The notes below the pieces were generated by a model. That model was not told the origin of the DNA. It saw nothing but the letters and a program-made list of their open reading frames with translations, and did no database searches. Shown piece after piece: positions 15,878 to 24,415 of a DNA stretch of 35,504 bases. The position numbers were made by a program, and so were the translations under genes. Origin of the DNA: an uncultured Lachnospiraceae bacterium (GTDB lineage Bacteria > Bacillota > Clostridia > Lachnospirales > Lachnospiraceae); assembly GCA_910587295.1 (NCBI GenBank), contig CAJULP010000105.1, forward strand, positions 1-35,504. Direction: 5' to 3'. Each line of letters begins with the position of its first letter. The stretch's first letter is position 1.

Positions 15878-15907
15878 TTGAGGTTTGTAAGGGTTTTGTA
15901 GTATAAT
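15878..15907 (+). promoter_or_regulatory. Promoter for the 338-residue unknown gene
   Basis: TTGAGG (15878-15883), an 18-bp spacer and a perfect TATAAT (15902-15907), 85 bp before the ATG at 15993. Confidence 0.5.
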
Positions 15908-15992
15908 GACTTAATATATTTATCTTGCGGTTCAAAGCGGCCGCCAGATGCGTTTGGATCAAGTTGGAAGCTTGAAAGAGAAGGAGAGCGGT

Positions 15993-17009
15993 ATGAGAAA
16001 AGAAGCGTCATTGGAGCAGTGGAAAGAGTTGTACGAAGTGGCAACAAGGTTGAAAGAGAGAAAGCCCTGGGAAAAGTTTTGGGATATGGATTTGATCGGG
16101 ATCAGGAATGGGGCGGCAGAGGATACTGTGTTTTTCAGCATATTGGGCCGGGGCGGCGAATGTTATGGGATAACGGCTTATCGAGGGTATGACGGATTGA
16201 ACCGTTATCTGATGCTGGTGATGCAGGAGAGGATGAACCTTTCCGTGGATTTTGCAATGTATCATCAAAGAAATCTGACCTGTTACTGGGGAAACCGTGA
16301 TGAACTGACGGACAAGCAGCGAAAAATGATCAAAGAACTGGGATATACTTACAGGGGGAAAAACCAGTGGCTTTATTTCATGTCCTATGAACCGGGATAC
16401 TGGCCTTATAACCTTGACGAGGCGGAAGTCCTTCGGATGATCGGGTATTTGCGGGATTTGGAAACAGCGCTTACTCATTATGACCAGGCCGGCATGCAGG
16501 TGGACTTTGAGGGTGGAAATATGTTTCTTCTTACCTTTGATGAAGAGAAGGGAACCTGGGATTTTGGGGAAGAACCACTGCCTTTTGTGGAATATCAGGT
16601 TGGAAACCTGGTCATTACGGACGAAGAGCTTCTTTTGGATCTTTCAAAAGTACCTAAGTGTGATGCCGTGCTGGAGGCTGATATTTCTGCCCTGGGCGCA
16701 TCCGTGACGGATAAGAAATATGACCGTCCGGCAAACCCGGCGCTTCCGCTTTTAGGGGATGCGCTGTCAAAGACAATCCTTAAATTTGAAATGCCGCAGC
16801 CGGAAGATGACTCTATGATGGTGCTTGCTGAGATGGTGATTGGGTTTATTTTCCAATACGGTTCGCCAAAAGAGATACGTGTGTCCAATGAGATTGTGGA
16901 GGCAGGGCTTGCGCAGATCTGTGAGGTGTGTAAGATCAAACTTCGCAGGGTAAAGAGACTGCCGGGCCTGGAGTCGTTTATACAGGGAATGGAACGGTTT
17001 CACATGTAG
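15993..17009 (+). CDS. Conserved protein of unknown function (DUF7309/DUF6930-like)
   Basis: A 338-residue cytosolic protein without signal peptide or membrane segments. Its N-terminal half (WKELYEVATRLKERKPWEKF, then DTVFFSILGRGGECYGITAYRG) resembles what I recall as DUF7309. The C-terminal third resembles DUF6930; both assignments are from memory. No catalytic motif is visible. The ATG at 15993 is preferred because AAGGAGAG lies 5 nt upstream; the frame extends 15 codons further but without a ribosome binding site. A gap of 113 bp separates it from the histidine phosphatase gene. Function unknown. Confidence 0.6.
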   Translation: MRKEASLEQWKELYEVATRLKERKPWEKFWDMDLIGIRNGAAEDTVFFSILGRGGECYGITAYRGYDGLNRYLMLVMQERMNLSVDFAMYHQRNLTCYWGNRDELTDKQRKMIKELGYTYRGKNQWLYFMSYEPGYWPYNLDEAEVLRMIGYLRDLETALTHYDQAGMQVDFEGGNMFLLTFDEEKGTWDFGEEPLPFVEYQVGNLVITDEELLLDLSKVPKCDAVLEADISALGASVTDKKYDRPANPALPLLGDALSKTILKFEMPQPEDDSMMVLAEMVIGFIFQYGSPKEIRVSNEIVEAGLAQICEVCKIKLRRVKRLPGLESFIQGMERFHM

Positions 17010-17122
17010 TAATTTAAGATCATAAACACATGATTTATTGAAATAAAGGATGGAAACGATGGAAATTGGGTACTTAAATGGGCAGGAGACAGTCCTGGGA
17101 TGAAAGGGGCAGATGAATTAGG

Positions 17123-17671
17123 ATGCTTTGTATTATGAGACACGGCAAAACCGATTGGAACGAGATCCATAAATTACAGGGAAGGACGGATATTCCGTTA
17201 AATGAAGAGGGCAGACAGATGGCAGCCGCCGCAGGGAAGGAATATCAGGATATCCATTTTGACATCTGTTTTTGCTCTCCGTTGATACGGGCGAAGGAAA
17301 CCGCCCAGCTTGTGCTTAAGGGCAGGGACATCCCGGTCCTCTATGACGACAGACTAAAGGAGATGTCATTTGGGATTTACGAGGGGATTGAAAATTCCTT
17401 TCAGATCCCGGATTGCCCCATCAACGTGTTTTTTCAAAATCCGGAACGGTATACCGGGGTGGAAGGCGGGGAAAGCATGGAAGAGCTGTTTGCAAGGACC
17501 GGTTCTTTCCTTAAGGAAATGATAGACCCTGCGCTGAAGGAAAACAAGGATGTTCTGATCGTGGGGCATGGAGCCATGAACTCCAGTATTGTCTGTCAGG
17601 TAAAGAACATTCCTGTTGAGCGGTTCTGGGAAGCGGGGATTGAGAATTGCAGGCTCATGAGATTGTGCTAA
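17123..17671 (+). CDS. Histidine phosphatase family protein
   Basis: A 182-residue phosphatase of the phosphoglycerate-mutase-like branch. The catalytic RHG motif is at residues 6-8 (His7 is phosphorylated in the reaction). Arg is seen in LQGRTDIPLN, the acid region in KEMSFGIYEG, and the second catalytic His is His149 in IVGHGAMN. The length fits small cobalamin-type or broad-specificity phosphatases. The substrate cannot be read from sequence. The LuxE-like gene follows after 57 bp on the same strand, so a phosphate-ester step in the same pathway is possible but unproven. Confidence 0.88.
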   Translation: MLCIMRHGKTDWNEIHKLQGRTDIPLNEEGRQMAAAAGKEYQDIHFDICFCSPLIRAKETAQLVLKGRDIPVLYDDRLKEMSFGIYEGIENSFQIPDCPINVFFQNPERYTGVEGGESMEELFARTGSFLKEMIDPALKENKDVLIVGHGAMNSSIVCQVKNIPVERFWEAGIENCRLMRLC

Positions 17672-17728
17672 AGGATCCATGCAATGCCCGCTTGCCGCAG
17701 AAAAGACAAAAGGGGGAATCCGGTACTT

Positions 17729-18853
17729 ATGAGATATCGAAGCAGGCTTTTTGGGTGGAAGGATCCCTATGCCACAAAGGAAACGGAAGGGTTGTTTTTG
17801 GACGCAGTGCGGGAAAACTGCCGTTTCCAGTACCGGCATTGCGGGCCCTACCGGGATATTTTAGATTATTTCCATTTTTCACCGGAAGATTTAACAGAAT
17901 ATAAAGATTTAGAAAACCTTCCTTTTCTGCCTACCTGGGTGTTTAAGAATTATCCCCTTTTTTCCATGCCAAAGAAAAGGATGCTGATACAGGCTACTTC
18001 TTCCGGCACCAAAGGGAAGTTCAGCCGGGTAGGGTTTGAATTCAGCGGCCTGTGGAACGGCCTTCGGATGGTTCTTAAGGTGGGTAGATACCGGAATCTG
18101 TTTTCTCTGCGCCCTGCCCACTATATTGTACTGGGCTTTAAGCCTCATAAGGGGAATGAGACGGCAGTGACGAAGACGGCCTATGGGGCGACCTTGTTTA
18201 CCCCTGCCCTTAGCCGGACCTTTGCGCTGAAAATGAAGGACGGGAAGTATGAGCCGGACCTTGAAGGTGTGATCAAGGCGGTGGAGAAGCATGGCAGGGG
18301 CTGCTTTCCGGTGCGCTTTATGGGGTTTCCTTCCTATTTATACTTTATGTTACAAAAGATGGAAGAACGAAAAATCAGTGTGAAGCTCCCTAAAGGGTCT
18401 AAGATCCTTCTGGGGGGCGGCTGGAAGCAGTTTTATATGGAGCAGGTGGACAAGCAGACCTTGTACCAGCTGGCAGAGAGGGTACTAGGGGTAGGGGAGA
18501 CGGATATCATAGAGTTTTTCGGTGCGGTGGAACATCCCATCCTTTACTGTGACTGCCCCAGACATCATTTTCATGTTCCGGTATACAGCAGGGTAGTGAT
18601 ACGGGATGTGGATACCCTAAAGCCGGCAGGGATGGAGCAGGTGGGGCTTGTAAACCTGATCACGCCTATGACGCTTGCCACGCCCATCTTAAGTATTATG
18701 ACGGATGATCTTGGGGTGCTGCATGAGGGGGAAAGCTGCGGATGCGGCAACACGTCGCCTTATCTTGAGATCATAGGGCGGATCGGTTTTCAGGATATCC
18801 GGACCTGTGCGGCAGGTGCAGCGGATCATCTTGCACAGGGAAACCATATATGA
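17729..18853 (+). CDS. luxE: LuxE-like acyl-protein synthetase / acyltransferase
   Basis: A 374-residue member of the LuxE branch of the adenylate-forming (ANL) superfamily. The nucleotide-binding loop SSGTKG is at residues 91-96 (family form SSGTTG). EFFGAVEHP is the later adenylate motif, and CGCGNTSPYLEIIGR at the C-terminus is typical of the LuxE/PaaK group. LuxE is known to activate a fatty acid and hand the acyl group to LuxC for reduction to aldehyde. The ATG at 17729 gives the family length; the frame opens 15 codons earlier. The LuxC gene starts 10 bp after its stop, so the two are surely co-transcribed. The gene symbol denotes homology, not bioluminescence. Confidence 0.85.
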   Translation: MRYRSRLFGWKDPYATKETEGLFLDAVRENCRFQYRHCGPYRDILDYFHFSPEDLTEYKDLENLPFLPTWVFKNYPLFSMPKKRMLIQATSSGTKGKFSRVGFEFSGLWNGLRMVLKVGRYRNLFSLRPAHYIVLGFKPHKGNETAVTKTAYGATLFTPALSRTFALKMKDGKYEPDLEGVIKAVEKHGRGCFPVRFMGFPSYLYFMLQKMEERKISVKLPKGSKILLGGGWKQFYMEQVDKQTLYQLAERVLGVGETDIIEFFGAVEHPILYCDCPRHHFHVPVYSRVVIRDVDTLKPAGMEQVGLVNLITPMTLATPILSIMTDDLGVLHEGESCGCGNTSPYLEIIGRIGFQDIRTCAAGAADHLAQGNHI

Positions 18854-18863
18854 GGAAAAGAAA

Positions 18864-20204
18864 ATGATACTTTATCAGGGGAAATTGTACGAGACAGCCT
18901 GTCAGGCCGGGCTTCTTTCCAGGCTGGAAGCGGATATCAATCAAACCCGCGGGGCTGGGCGGCTGGACATTTCCAAAGTCATTGATGCGGTGGAGGTGAT
19001 CGGGCAAAGGCTGAAAGATGGCGTCTATCAGGATAAAATTGCCCGGCTTGGCGGAAACGGCATTGAGGAACAGATTCGGACGGTCATCGCCATGGCGGAT
19101 AGAGAAAACCTGGAATACCGGCTTGCCGTAGAGCTTGGCGGGTTCAAAGAGGCTCTTTGTTCCGGACAGCCGGTCAGGCGCAGAGGGAAGAAGGAGCCGG
19201 GAACCGGTCCAAAGGAAGTGGATACTTATGTTTACCCGTTAGGAACGCTGTTCCATATTGCGGCGGGGAACCGGGAAGGGCTGCCGGTCTTAAGCGTGTT
19301 AGAAGGGCTGCTTACCGGAAACGTGAATATTTTAAAGCTGCCCCAGGCAGATCAGGGGCTGTCTGTCGAAATCCTGCAGGCGCTTTTGGAGATAGAGCCT
19401 TCTCTGGCGGAGTTTGTTTATGTGTTTGACACGCCGTCTGCCGATCTTGAGGCTATGTGTGCCATGGCGGGGGTGAGCGACGGCATCGTGGTCTGGGGCG
19501 GTGACCAGGCGGTTGCGGCGGTAAGGCGGTTTGCCCCGGCAGGCGTGAAATTGATCGAATGGGGGCATAAGCTTAGTTTTGCCTATCTTTCCGGGCTGGA
19601 TGAGCTGGAAGATAAGGCAGTTGACCGGGAATTGCAGGCTTTGGCGGATCATATCATTTCTACCGGGCAGGTTCTTTGCAGTTCCTGCCAGGTGATCTAC
19701 CTGGACCAGAAGGACTTAGGAGGGGCACAGAGGTTCTGCCAGAGGTTTTTGCCATATCTGGAGCAGGCGGCTTCCCGATTCCCGGAGCCCATGGGAACCC
19801 GGGCGGATCTTTCTCTGCGCCGTTACTGTGATACATTGCAAAAGATCATTGCAAAGGAAGAAATTACGGATTATCATATTTTTGCAGGGAGAGGCTGCGG
19901 CCTGAAGCTGTGTGGGGATAGGGAGCTGGAGCTTTCGGAACTGTTTGGAAACTGCCTGGTAAAGTGTCTTCCCAGGGATAAGATGATGGATGCGCTGCGC
20001 CGGAAAAAGGGATATTTACAGACTGCGGGGCTTTTGTGCCCGGAACGGGAAAGAGAAGAACTGACAGGGCGTCTGGCAGGCTGCGGGGTGGTGCGGGTCA
20101 CTTCTTTGGGAAAAATGTCGGATCCCTTTTTGGGGGAGGCTCATGACGGTGAATATCCGCTCAGGCGGTATGTGAGAGTGGTGGATGTGGAAGGAAAAAG
20201 ATAG
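18864..20204 (+). CDS. luxC: LuxC-like acyl-CoA reductase
   Basis: A 446-residue acyl-CoA/acyl-protein reductase of the LuxC family, an aldehyde-dehydrogenase-like fold that makes aldehyde from activated acyl groups with NADPH. YVYPLGTLFHIAAGNREG and LLTGNVNILKLPQ form the cofactor-binding half. GQVLCSSCQ holds the catalytic Cys (Cys272 or Cys275). RYVRVVDVE near the end is the usual LuxC C-terminus. The ATG at 18864 has AGGAAAAG about 8 nt upstream, next to the luxE stop. The chain length of its substrate is unknown. The downstream GH31 gene starts 30 bp after the stop. Confidence 0.87.
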   Translation: MILYQGKLYETACQAGLLSRLEADINQTRGAGRLDISKVIDAVEVIGQRLKDGVYQDKIARLGGNGIEEQIRTVIAMADRENLEYRLAVELGGFKEALCSGQPVRRRGKKEPGTGPKEVDTYVYPLGTLFHIAAGNREGLPVLSVLEGLLTGNVNILKLPQADQGLSVEILQALLEIEPSLAEFVYVFDTPSADLEAMCAMAGVSDGIVVWGGDQAVAAVRRFAPAGVKLIEWGHKLSFAYLSGLDELEDKAVDRELQALADHIISTGQVLCSSCQVIYLDQKDLGGAQRFCQRFLPYLEQAASRFPEPMGTRADLSLRRYCDTLQKIIAKEEITDYHIFAGRGCGLKLCGDRELELSELFGNCLVKCLPRDKMMDALRRKKGYLQTAGLLCPEREREELTGRLAGCGVVRVTSLGKMSDPFLGEAHDGEYPLRRYVRVVDVEGKR

Positions 20205-20234
20205 AAAAATTTGGATTCATATAGGAAGGAGAAT

Positions 20235-22616
20235 ATGATGAAGGAACTTGAAAGGGAAAAACAAGCGGTGGTAAAAGGAGAAAAGTACCGTTTTACGGTA
20301 TTGACCAAAGCCCTTATTCGGATGGAGTACAGTGACAAGGGCATATTTGTGGATCAGCCTACCCAGACGGTGGTAAACCGGGATTTCCCGGTGCCGGAAT
20401 TTAGTGTAAAAGAGACAGAAGATATGCTGGAGATCATCACCTCCTGTCTGCGGGTTCGGTACGATAAAAAGAAATTTTCTCCTACCGGGCTTAGCATACG
20501 GGTGACAGGACAGCCCGGCGCAGGGTCTGCGGTTTGGAATTATGGAGATAAGCCCGTGGATTTAGGGGGAACGGCAAGGACGCTGGATGAAGCTGACGGA
20601 AGTATCCCGTTGGAGAGCGGCATCTTATCCGCTCATGGGTGGTCGCTTTTGGACGACAGTTCTTCCCTTCTTCTTAACGAAAAGGGCTGGATCCAAAAGC
20701 GGGAGGATAAAGAAGGAACAGATCTTTATTTCTTTGGTTATGGGAGAGATTACTTAAACAATTTAAAGGATTATCATGTGCTGACCGGGAAGGTACCTCT
20801 TTTGCCGCGGTTTGCCTTTGGTAACTGGTGGAGCCGCTATTATAAATATACGGAGAAATCTTATCTGGAGCTGATGGATCGTTTTAAAAAGGAGGATATC
20901 CCTTTTTCGGTGGCGGTGATCGACATGGACTGGCATCTTGTGGATATCGACCCGAAATACGGAACCGGCTGGACAGGTTATACTTGGAACAGGGAATTTT
21001 TTCCGGATCCTGAAGGGTTTATGGAAAACCTCCATGGTCGGGGGATGAAGGTCACTTTGAACGTCCATCCGGCAGACGGGGTCAGAGCGTTTGAGGAGTG
21101 TTATCCGGCTTTTGCGGAATATATGGGAGTGGATGAGAAAGCGGAAGAACCGGTCCTGTTTCAGGTAGGGAACCCGGATTTTATGAAAGGATATTTTGAA
21201 CTGATCCATCATCCCTTAGAGAAGCAGGGGGTTGACTTCTGGTGGATTGACTGGCAGCAGGGGAGCAATTCCGGCGTGGAAGGTCTGGATCCTTTGTGGA
21301 TGTTAAATCATTACCATTACCTGGATAACTGCAAAAACGGAAACAGAGGGATGATTTTTTCCCGATATGCGGGACCGGGCAGCCACAGGTATCCGATAGG
21401 CTTTTCCGGGGATACCGTCATCAGCTGGGAGAGCCTTGATTTCCAGCCTTTCTTTACGGCCAACGCTTCCAACATCGGCTATGGCTGGTGGAGCCATGAC
21501 ATCGGCGGACATATGATGGGGATCAAGGATGATGAAATGGCGGTAAGATGGCTCCAGTTCGGCGTCTTTTCACCAATTCTGCGTCTTCATAGTACTTGCA
21601 GTGAATTTAACGGAAAAGAACCCTGGCGGTATAACAGGATGGCAGAGCAGGTGATGAAGGATTTCCTGCGGCTCCGCCATAAGCTGATTCCGTACCTGTA
21701 TTCCATGAACGTGCGGGCAAGCGTGGAAGATATCCCGCTGGTACAGCCCATGTATTATCACAACCCGCTGGAGGGAGAGGCATACCAGGTTCCCAACCAG
21801 TATTACTTTGGGTCACAGATGGTAGTCTGCCCCATCACCACACCCGTAAATAAAGGGTCGGGGATGGCGGTATTCCATGCATGGCTCCCGGAAGGGAAAT
21901 GGGTGGATCTTTTTACCGGCCTTATTTACGAAGGGGGCCGCAGGGTCGATCTGTACAGGGAGATTGACAAGATCCCGGTGCTGGTAAAGAGCGGCGGCAT
22001 CATTCCCATGGATGGCAGGCATTCAGGAAACGAGATCGACAATCCGGAATATCTGGAAATTTATGTCTGCCCGGGCAGCGACGGTGAGTTTACGCTGTGG
22101 GAAGACGACGGCAGGGAAAGTGGTTTCTGCCGGGAAAGCTGGGCCAGGACCGGGATGTGCTATTCCTGGGGGGAAAGTGCAAAGCTTACGCTGAAAGCGC
22201 CGGCAGGCAATCTTACGGTACTGCCTGATCGGAGGAAATACCGCCTTCATATCCTTGGAGCTTCAAAAGAGATTACAGTGAAAGTCTATGTGGACGGAAC
22301 CCAGGCTGCCGGGGTATGCTGTACCTATGATGAGGAAACCGGCATTGCCACGGCAGAGATTCCCTACATTGAGACGGGCCGGTGTGCGGAAGTGCTGATG
22401 GAACACTGCAAGTTCCATGATAACAGAATGGCCGGCCGGATCTTTGACTACCTGAACCGTGCGGAGATTACTTTTGGGTTAAAAGATCAGATCTACCATG
22501 TGGTACGGCAGCTGGAGGAAGGAAAGAGCCTGGTCCATGTGTTAGGCCGGCTGGAACAGATGGACGTTCCCAGGGAAGTGACAGGGCCGGTGTTTGAGAT
22601 TTTGACCGCCTTGTAA
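20235..22616 (+). CDS. GH31 family alpha-glycosidase
   Basis: A 793-residue glycoside hydrolase family 31 enzyme. The N-terminal part (about 1-190) is the beta-sandwich. The barrel carries the nucleophile Asp339 in WWIDWQQG and the acid/base Asp393 in FSGDTVISWES. GYGWWSHDIGGHMMG and FSPILRLHS are further barrel landmarks. DUF5110-like sandwich domains follow (GEFTLWEDDGRESG). The last 75 residues form an extra helical tail. No signal peptide is present, so it acts on imported oligosaccharides in the cytosol. Alpha-glucosidase-type activity is the default guess. The start at 20235 or 20238 has AGGAAGGAG just before it. It probably reads through from the luxE-luxC genes. Confidence 0.9.
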   Translation: MMKELEREKQAVVKGEKYRFTVLTKALIRMEYSDKGIFVDQPTQTVVNRDFPVPEFSVKETEDMLEIITSCLRVRYDKKKFSPTGLSIRVTGQPGAGSAVWNYGDKPVDLGGTARTLDEADGSIPLESGILSAHGWSLLDDSSSLLLNEKGWIQKREDKEGTDLYFFGYGRDYLNNLKDYHVLTGKVPLLPRFAFGNWWSRYYKYTEKSYLELMDRFKKEDIPFSVAVIDMDWHLVDIDPKYGTGWTGYTWNREFFPDPEGFMENLHGRGMKVTLNVHPADGVRAFEECYPAFAEYMGVDEKAEEPVLFQVGNPDFMKGYFELIHHPLEKQGVDFWWIDWQQGSNSGVEGLDPLWMLNHYHYLDNCKNGNRGMIFSRYAGPGSHRYPIGFSGDTVISWESLDFQPFFTANASNIGYGWWSHDIGGHMMGIKDDEMAVRWLQFGVFSPILRLHSTCSEFNGKEPWRYNRMAEQVMKDFLRLRHKLIPYLYSMNVRASVEDIPLVQPMYYHNPLEGEAYQVPNQYYFGSQMVVCPITTPVNKGSGMAVFHAWLPEGKWVDLFTGLIYEGGRRVDLYREIDKIPVLVKSGGIIPMDGRHSGNEIDNPEYLEIYVCPGSDGEFTLWEDDGRESGFCRESWARTGMCYSWGESAKLTLKAPAGNLTVLPDRRKYRLHILGASKEITVKVYVDGTQAAGVCCTYDEETGIATAEIPYIETGRCAEVLMEHCKFHDNRMAGRIFDYLNRAEITFGLKDQIYHVVRQLEEGKSLVHVLGRLEQMDVPREVTGPVFEILTAL

Positions 22617-22632
22617 AAAATGAAAAATACTC

Positions 22633-22661
22633 TTGCCATACCGAAAGCTTTATGATAGAAT
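22633..22661 (+). promoter_or_regulatory. Promoter for the aspartate-family operon
   Basis: TTGCCA (22633-22638), a 17-bp spacer and TAGAAT (22656-22661). The expected start near 22668 gives a leader of about 85 nt that contains the hairpin at 22678-22714. Confidence 0.6.
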
Positions 22662-22677
22662 ATCTTTCGTTGGCAGA

Positions 22678-22714
22678 CAAGTGTCCGTGGTGAAAGAACA
22701 CACACGGACATTTG
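22678..22714 (+). promoter_or_regulatory. Leader hairpin before the HTH-ACT gene
   Basis: A 12-bp stem, CAAGTGTCCGTG (22678-22689) with CACGGACATTTG (22703-22714), has one G-U pair and a 13-nt loop. It lies just after the predicted transcript start. No T-run follows, so it is not a classic attenuator. It could be an operator for the HTH-ACT protein or an mRNA-stabilising structure. Confidence 0.55.
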
Positions 22715-22751
22715 TGCGCTGTAATATTGGACTGGAAGCTGGGTGCAGAAA

Positions 22752-23189
22752 ATGGGAAGCAAATATTATGTGGTAAAAGAACAGGCAGTTCCGGAGGTGC
22801 TCCTTAAAGTGGTGGAAGCCAAAAAGCTGCTTGACAAGGGGCGCGTGAGCACCATCAATGAGGCAGCCGACCGGGTAGGGATCAGCCGCAGTTCTTTTTA
22901 TAAGTATAAGGATGATATTTTTCAGTTTCATGACAATGCCCAGGGAACCACCATCACTTTGACATTTCAGATGGAGGATGAACCGGGACTGTTGTCAGAC
23001 GTGTTGAAGACAGTGGCGGAATTTGGGGCAAATATTCTGACCATCCACCAGAGCATACCCATTAACGGGGTGGCGTCCTTAAGTTTAAGCGTCCAGGTAC
23101 TGCCAACAACAGGAGACGTGTCGGAAATGCTGGCGGCCATGGAAGGGCAAAAGGGCGTCAGGAGCGTTAAGATACTGGCAAAAGAATAA
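22752..23189 (+). CDS. HTH-ACT domain regulator (UPF0735 / PheB-ThrR-like)
   Basis: A 145-residue protein. Residues 25-55 (VSTINEAADRVGISRSSFYK) are a clear helix-turn-helix. Residues 65-140 are an ACT domain (FQMEDEPGLLSDVLKTVAEF, then ANILTIHQSIPINGV), the ligand-binding fold for amino acids. The family was once labelled chorismate mutase PheB. A Bacillus homologue, called ThrR as I recall, represses threonine genes. With hom directly downstream (16 bp gap), an amino-acid-sensing autoregulator of this operon is the natural inference. The ribosome binding site is weak (GGAAG 13 nt before the ATG), so translation may be limited. Confidence 0.88.
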   Translation: MGSKYYVVKEQAVPEVLLKVVEAKKLLDKGRVSTINEAADRVGISRSSFYKYKDDIFQFHDNAQGTTITLTFQMEDEPGLLSDVLKTVAEFGANILTIHQSIPINGVASLSLSVQVLPTTGDVSEMLAAMEGQKGVRSVKILAKE

Positions 23190-23205
23190 AAACGGAGGGA
23201 ATCAT

Positions 23206-24414
23206 ATGATACAGACAGCGGTTTTAGGGTATGGCACAGTGGGAAGCGGTGTTGTGGAGGTAATTGAAAAGAATAAGCAGGAGATCAACAAGAAATCCGG
23301 CGAAGCGCTCAATATTAAGTATATTTTGGATCTTCGGGATTTTCCGGGAGATCCCTATGAAGATAAAGTGGTACATGATGTGGAGTTGATTTTAAACGAT
23401 CCTGAGGTTAAAATCATTTGTGAGACCATGGGCGGGATAAAGCCGGCTTATGATTTTACGAAAAGGGCGCTTTGTTTAGGGAAAAGCGTATGTACCTCCA
23501 ACAAGGAGCTGGTAGCCTTACACGGGCCGGAACTGATCCAGATCGCTCATGAGCATCAGTGCAATTACCTGTTTGAGGCAAGCGTAGGCGGCGGCATCCC
23601 TATCATCCGTCCGCTTAATTATTCCTTGACGGCGGAAAAGATTGATGCCATCACGGGTATTTTAAACGGTACGACCAACTATATATTAACTAAGATGGAG
23701 CGGGAAGGGGCGGACTTTTCGGAAGTTCTTAAGGAAGCTCAGGAAAAGGGTTATGCGGAACGGAACCCGGAAGCGGATGTGGAAGGGCATGACGCCTGCC
23801 GGAAGATCGCCATCTTATCTTCCCTGATGTGCTGTCGGAACGTGAAATATGAGGACATCTATACGGAAGGGATCACCAAGATCACTCCGGAGGATTTTGT
23901 TTATGCAAGATCTATGGGAAAAACCATCAAGCTTCTTGCCCAGAGCAAGGAAGTGGATGGGAAGATGTATGCTATGGTCGCTCCGTTCCTGATCAGCCTT
24001 GCCCATCCCCTTTCCATGGTAAACGGGGTGTTTAACGCAGTCTGGGTGCACGGCAACATGTTAGGGGATTCCATGTATTACGGCAGGGGGGCAGGGAAAC
24101 TGCCCACGGCAAGCGCCGTGGTGTCCGACGTGGTGGACTGTGCAAGACATATCGGCAAGGTGATCATGTGCTTTTGGGATCATGAGGATGTGGAGCTTAC
24201 CGGAATAGAGCAGGCAAGCCGAAGGTTTTTTGTCCGTGTTCCGCTGGAAAAGGAAAAAGAAGCGATGCATATCTTTGAACGGGCAAGCGCGGTGGAAGCG
24301 GATGTGCCCGGAGAGTTTGCTTTTGTGACGGATAGGATGACGGAAAAAGAATTTAATGAAAAAGCGCAGCAAACAGGGATTATCAGCCGCATCAGGATCG
24401 AGGAGCAGGAATAA
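23206..24414 (+). CDS. hom: Homoserine dehydrogenase
   Basis: A 402-residue enzyme that reduces aspartate semialdehyde to homoserine with NAD(P)H, the branch point to threonine and methionine. The Rossmann motif VLGYGTVGSGVVEVIEKN is at the N-terminus. TSNKELVALHGPEL and EASVGGGIPIIRPL lead into the catalytic domain; GILNGTTNYILTKM and the metal/substrate segment YAERNPEADVEGHDACRK follow. GRGAGKLPTASAVVSDV is a strong family signature. The last 80 residues fold like an ACT domain (RFFVRVPL onward), which suggests feedback control by threonine. The stop lies 1 bp before the next gene's ATG. Confidence 0.96.
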   Translation: MIQTAVLGYGTVGSGVVEVIEKNKQEINKKSGEALNIKYILDLRDFPGDPYEDKVVHDVELILNDPEVKIICETMGGIKPAYDFTKRALCLGKSVCTSNKELVALHGPELIQIAHEHQCNYLFEASVGGGIPIIRPLNYSLTAEKIDAITGILNGTTNYILTKMEREGADFSEVLKEAQEKGYAERNPEADVEGHDACRKIAILSSLMCCRNVKYEDIYTEGITKITPEDFVYARSMGKTIKLLAQSKEVDGKMYAMVAPFLISLAHPLSMVNGVFNAVWVHGNMLGDSMYYGRGAGKLPTASAVVSDVVDCARHIGKVIMCFWDHEDVELTGIEQASRRFFVRVPLEKEKEAMHIFERASAVEADVPGEFAFVTDRMTEKEFNEKAQQTGIISRIRIEEQE

Positions 24415-24415
24415 A

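Noticed and set aside
17050..17103. 17-codon ORF before the histidine phosphatase gene
   Set aside because: It could be a leader peptide, but there is no run of regulatory codons, no hairpin switch and no promoter that supports it.
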